Source: Abelmoschus esculentus
Taxonomy: Eukaryota; Streptophyta; Magnoliopsida; Malvales; Malvaceae
DNA length: 64,000 nucleotides
NCBI GenBank assembly: GCA_035048815.1
Contig: JAUCBN010000042.1
Location: forward strand, 806,001-870,000
Direction of reading: 5' to 3'
Below are positions 60,501-64,000 of this stretch, in pieces. The position numbers were made by a program, and so were the translations under genes. The notes beneath the pieces are model-generated. The model had not been told where the DNA came from, did not search any database, and worked only from the letters and a program-made list of their open reading frames with translations. The number at the start of each line of letters is the position of its first letter. Positions within the stretch are counted from its first letter, which is position 1.

Positions 60501-63500
60501 AGATTCACAAATTGGCTGATGGAGCAATCCGTGTTTTTTCACGAAATGGGGATGAAACAACATTAAGATTTCCAGATTTAGTTAGTACAATTAAAGAGTC
60601 TGCTAAGCCTGCTGCCCAGACTTTCATATTGGATGCTGAGGTGAGATTGTCTAACAGCAAGATGCCTTTTAGTTTATTTTGCTAATTCTGTTTCTCGTTG
60701 TGGCTTCAGGTTGTTGCAATTGATAGGAAGAATGGTCAGAAGCTAATGTCCTTCCAAGAATTATCTTCAAGAGAAAGAGGGAGCAAAGATTCTTTGATTG
60801 CAGTGGAGAAAATAAAGGTTTTCTCTACATTCGCTTTGTGTTATATTACATGATTAGTTTTTCTGTATTTTATGGAAGTTTATAGTGCAAACATCTAACA
60901 TTTAGGCGAATTGAAATTAATCTTATGACATGAACAATCTGCATTGCTATTTCACTATTTTTTTTAATATACATGTTTCCTTTGTGCTTTCCTAAGGGAT
61001 ATTAAAGGCCCTTTCAATATATAGTTTTCACATTCACTCATCTTCTCTTAGAAGTTAATTTTTCCCCTGTATCCTGAAGTCAAATATTGAGGTTTCTTTC
61101 TAATTATCTTTGCAACATGCAGGTTAACATTTGCGTATTCGTGTTTGATATCATGTTTGCTAACGGAGAGCAGTAAATATCTTGAACTCTCTTGAAATTG
61201 TTCCAAGTTCCTTTTATTGATATACATCTATATACATATGTAGACTACAAGACCGAGGACAAGTTATAGCAGTAGTTTTTCTGATTCTTTGAACTCCAAA
61301 CAACACGAGCTTTCCCAGGAGCAATAATAAATCAATCTTTGCATGGAATTAAGTATATTGAATAAGTATAAAATATTCCATTTATAAGTTATATATCTTT
61401 CCTCCATACCTCTTTAATTCACAAAATACACACATTTGCACAACTGCATGCAAGAAATTCATGTATGTAACTCAGACTTGAGTGTGAGTGTTGGAAACAA
61501 GTATTTATCTGACTTAGGTGTGTCTGTAAGGTTTTTTCTCTGTATTTGGAGGAACTTTCTAGAGTCAGTCATATTCCCATACCCATGTCCAGGTATCCAG
61601 TGCATACAAATTTTTTAAATAACAGAAATTCGGCTAGTGAATTCTCTCCTTTAAAATGTGAATTCTTTCAAGACATTTTATTTCTGTCATCCTGTGTATT
61701 CACCTTGACGACAAACATGTTTCCTCAATAAAAAACTTTGGCACAAACTTGTAATTATCCCAACAGTGAGTCATGTTTCCAATGTGGTCTTTATCTTGTG
61801 TTTTCAACTTGTTAGACCCGATGTTGATCAACCGATATGCCAAGAGGGGGTGAATTGGAATTTGAATGATCGTAGAGGAAGCTATTGAAAATAAAAATGG
61901 TACACAATGATTTATAATGGTTTGAGCTTCTAACCAAGCTCTACATCCACTACCTTAACTTCCTACTAAGGATTTTTAAACAAATTCACTATGAATTTCT
62001 TCCACTCTTCTAGGCTTAGTAGGAAACCTTTTACAACCTCAAAGCTTCTACCCCAAAGCTTTGAGAAAACCCTCTTTTACAAAAGAGAAAATAAGAAAGC
62101 AAACTAGAAGACCCTTACAAGGCTGTGTGTTTGCAAACTAAGCCCTCACCCAAATCCTAACACTTGAGCATATATGACAATTAAGCAAACAAATGTATTC
62201 TACAATGAAAAATACAACAGTTTAGCACACTAAGACTTTGATATTGGCATTTTCTTTCCTACAAGTGTATTCTACAATGAAAAAGATTTAACAAATTCGA
62301 TTAAGTCCAAAAACATTTTTCTTTTAATTTGTTATATCAAAATATCAGTTCTAACACAACTGCATTTCAAGCTACTTCTTTTAAATGAACCTACCTGAGT
62401 GCCATTAATTTTTACGAAATACGTATGCTACTCTGATTCTTCTGTTTTCTTATAGTACCTATATTTAAGACTTGTGTCCGATGTTTATCCGCACGTGGGT
62501 ATGGAGATATAAAGTATGAACCTCTGATATAAAGTATAACCGTATCTGACACTCACACTTGAATACAAGTAACGAAGCTGGTAGTGTAATTCTTTACTCA
62601 GTGCTGTTGCATAGACTAAGTCTTACAATTTTATCATCCTATACTGTTATGCTAAAAAAATCAACCTATACTGTTGTATGTCAATCACTTAAAATCTAAC
62701 TATTGTTGTAGTGAAGCATTCTTTGTTCTTTTTGGAATAAAAGAGTGTAGATTGTCATGTAGATGTCAATCTCTTTGTCTGAAAAATACACCTTATGTTA
62801 CAATTAGTTGTTCCTCTTATTTTTTCTGCTGTTTTCTTCCCAATCAACTTCAAAAATATGATATACTCTCTATTACAGGCTGTTAGATGTTCCTTTGCGC
62901 CAAAGAAGGAAATGTAAGCCTTTCCCCTCGCACATTTTTTTTTTGCGGTTAATTTCTTTCAAAGAAGGAAACGTAAGTCTCACTAGCTATAAATTTCATC
63001 CGTTTTTTGTCATGCTTAAAAAATTAGGTTTGAAAGATTTGTTTCACGATGAGAAGTTGGGTCATTTTGAATACGCAAAAGAAATCACTGTAAGACCTCG
63101 ATTTTGCTTGTTTACGAAATACCAATTTCTAGTTATTAGCTCAGATGCGAGTGTCAGGTATAGCCGTATTTATCTTGTGTCTGAGACAGGACTATTATTA
63201 TTTTTTTATGTATTTGGAAGGTACTTGATCATACCTCCACCCATAACCAAATATGTTTTGAATATAGATACTTCAAGAAAATGAAGAGTCTTAACAACAT
63301 AGGACTGAATAGTATTGTTTATAATCTCTTGGTTAATAGGTGGAAGCAGATGATGCTTGTTTGACCAGTGAAACCACATTTACTCGGATAAACTCCTTCC
63401 TTGAAGGTGCATTGCAGTTTTCATGCGAAGGAATTATGGTTAAATCCTTGGATACTGATGCCGGATATCTTCCGTCAAAGCGTAGTGATTCATGGTTAAA

Positions 63501-64000
63501 GGTTCTGTGATTACCAGAATATTTGATACTATAACTGTTTAGAAAATAAGAAGATAATTAAATATTGAACTAAATTGCTTGGTGATCTCTATTAGGTAAA
63601 GCGGGACTATGTGGAAGGGTTAAGCGACTCCCTTGATTTAGTCCCAATTGGTGCTTGGCATGGTAACGGAAGAAAAGCAGGATGGTAATGACCATATATA
63701 TATACATATTCCCCTTGGCTGTAGTTAAGTATGCTCAGATATTGCCAAAGAAATGTTATAGACGATTGAACACAAATCCATAAATATTCATTTATTATAA
63801 TGCATTTGAAATTCAACCTAGTAACTTAGAAAATCCAAAGTTTGCTGAATGGAAAGCTTAAATTTGATATTATTTGATAAATGGCCTTTGATTTGTTAGA
63901 GGCCCTATGTTCTAATTGCTGATTTGCATTTTATGAATTGTGTTGATATATTAACAAAGAAAATCTTATATATTATTGAATTAAAATTGAGAAATATCCA
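54558..64000 (+). CDS. LIG6: DNA ligase 6: SNM1-type metallo-beta-lactamase/beta-CASP domain fused to ATP-dependent DNA ligase, 3' end outside window
   Basis: Plant-specific DNA repair ligase; in Arabidopsis LIG6 matters for seed vigour and rapid germination. Exons: 54558-56871, 57112-57229, 57349-57430, 57639-57741, 57841-57937, 58524-58626, 59126-59254, 59575-59622, 59908-60005, 60111-60176, 60481-60640, 60710-60817, 61123-61172, 62879-62913, 63028-63089, 63340-63501, 63596-63684, then further exons beyond the window; 3824 nt open so far, 1274 aa. Domain 1 (about 50-400) has HFHSDH at 79-84, DANHCPGA at 138-145, HTGDCR at 164-169, TYVVGKEK and YSEHSN with His353, so the metal ligands are kept. 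A Ser/Lys-rich linker has a basic nuclear signal near 586-601 and QPMITSFF at 614-621, a PCNA-box match. Two UBA-like helices (about 495-522 and 670-698) flank it. The ligase half has SMLCNMFRS, motif I EYKYDGQR (Lys nucleophile), ILDAEVVAID, EGIMVKS and WLKVKRDYVEG. The final ~120 aa are missing. Confidence 0.93.
61430..61615. repeat. Dispersed gtgtctg-type repeat copy, LIG6 intron 13
   Basis: Words such as gagtgtgagtgttgg, ttaggtgtgtctg and acccatgtccaggtatcc; related to the segments at 14255, 39405, 62450 and 63105. Borders cannot be set by eye. Confidence 0.4.
61800..62110. repeat. Interspersed repeat, probable transposon remnant, LIG6 intron 13
   Basis: Contains ccaagagggggtgaattgga, a word I associate with a widespread plant dispersed repeat, and is richer in GC and CTT/AAG-type words than the intron around it. 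No terminal repeats or coding remnants were found. It is one reason the intron reaches 1.7 kb. Confidence 0.4.
62450..62580. repeat. Dispersed gtccgatg-type repeat copy, LIG6 intron 13
   Basis: Contains cttgtgtccgatgtttatcc, cacgtgggta and gtatctgacactcacac. The same theme occurs at 61430, 63105, 39405 and 14255. Confidence 0.45.
63105..63280. repeat. Dispersed gtgtcag-type repeat copy, LIG6 intron 15
   Basis: Contains tttacgaaatac, gatgcgagtgtcaggtat and cttgtgtctgagac. The word ttacgaaatac also occurs at about 62411 in intron 13, which supports one repeat family. Confidence 0.4.

Noticed and set aside
1..64000. CRISPR arrays, bacterial operons, organellar or viral insertions
   Set aside because: No regularly spaced direct repeats, no intronless gene strings and no viral-type frames were seen; the window is ordinary nuclear plant DNA.

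Overview
This is a piece of a eudicot plant nuclear genome. Genes are split by many AT-rich introns with GT/AG borders, intergenic DNA is AT-rich, and every recognisable product is a plant protein. Short dispersed repeats in several introns, as I recall them, resemble ones common in Gossypium, so a Malvaceae source is my guess, not a proof. I joined exons by hand from GT/AG borders and family similarity. For eleven of the twelve multi-exon genes, all except the tryptophan synthase copy, the joined exons keep one open frame.

Layout. 1-4868 (-): COG2, a Golgi tethering subunit, running off the left edge. 5965-11371 (-): condensin I subunit CAP-G. 11806-15204 (+): a coiled-coil protein with a C-terminal membrane anchor. 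16181-17578 (-): a TBL/PMR5 polysaccharide O-acetyltransferase. 17848-20265 (-): a TrpB2-type tryptophan synthase beta gene whose fourth exon is broken by an insertion patched together from neighbouring sequence. 20266-29328: 9 kb without a convincing gene, rich in repeat remnants. 29329-32205 (+): an NIK1-like LRR receptor kinase. 34390-36666 (-): an RLK902/RKL1-like LRR receptor kinase with a non-catalytic kinase domain. 39882-40319 (+): a small basic coiled-coil protein behind a long 5' UTR intron. 40779-41714 (-): a SINA-like E3 ligase. 42682-45226 (-): an ELL-associated factor. 45415-48700 (+): thymidylate kinase. 50243-53903 (-): a METTL10/EFM4-type lysine methyltransferase. 54558 to past 63684 (+): DNA ligase 6, an SNM1-type nuclease domain fused to an ATP-dependent DNA ligase, running off the right edge.

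Three gene pairs are divergent and share short upstream regions: CAP-G with the coiled-coil gene, ELL-associated factor with thymidylate kinase, and the methyltransferase with DNA ligase 6. Two of these regions carry TGGGCC-type site II elements. Several genes serve DNA or chromosomes (condensin, dTTP supply, DNA ligation), but this is ordinary plant gene order and I infer no operon-like unit.

Mobile DNA includes a dead LINE reverse-transcriptase fragment in a COG2 intron, a complete non-autonomous hAT element with its target-site duplication in the ELL-associated factor intron, a tandem array of palindromic MITEs downstream of the NIK1-like gene, and several weaker SINE- or MITE-like candidates. 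The points most worth following up are the patchwork insertion in the tryptophan synthase gene, a consensus PCNA-binding motif in DNA ligase 6, and a cassette exon that would switch the N-terminus of thymidylate kinase.
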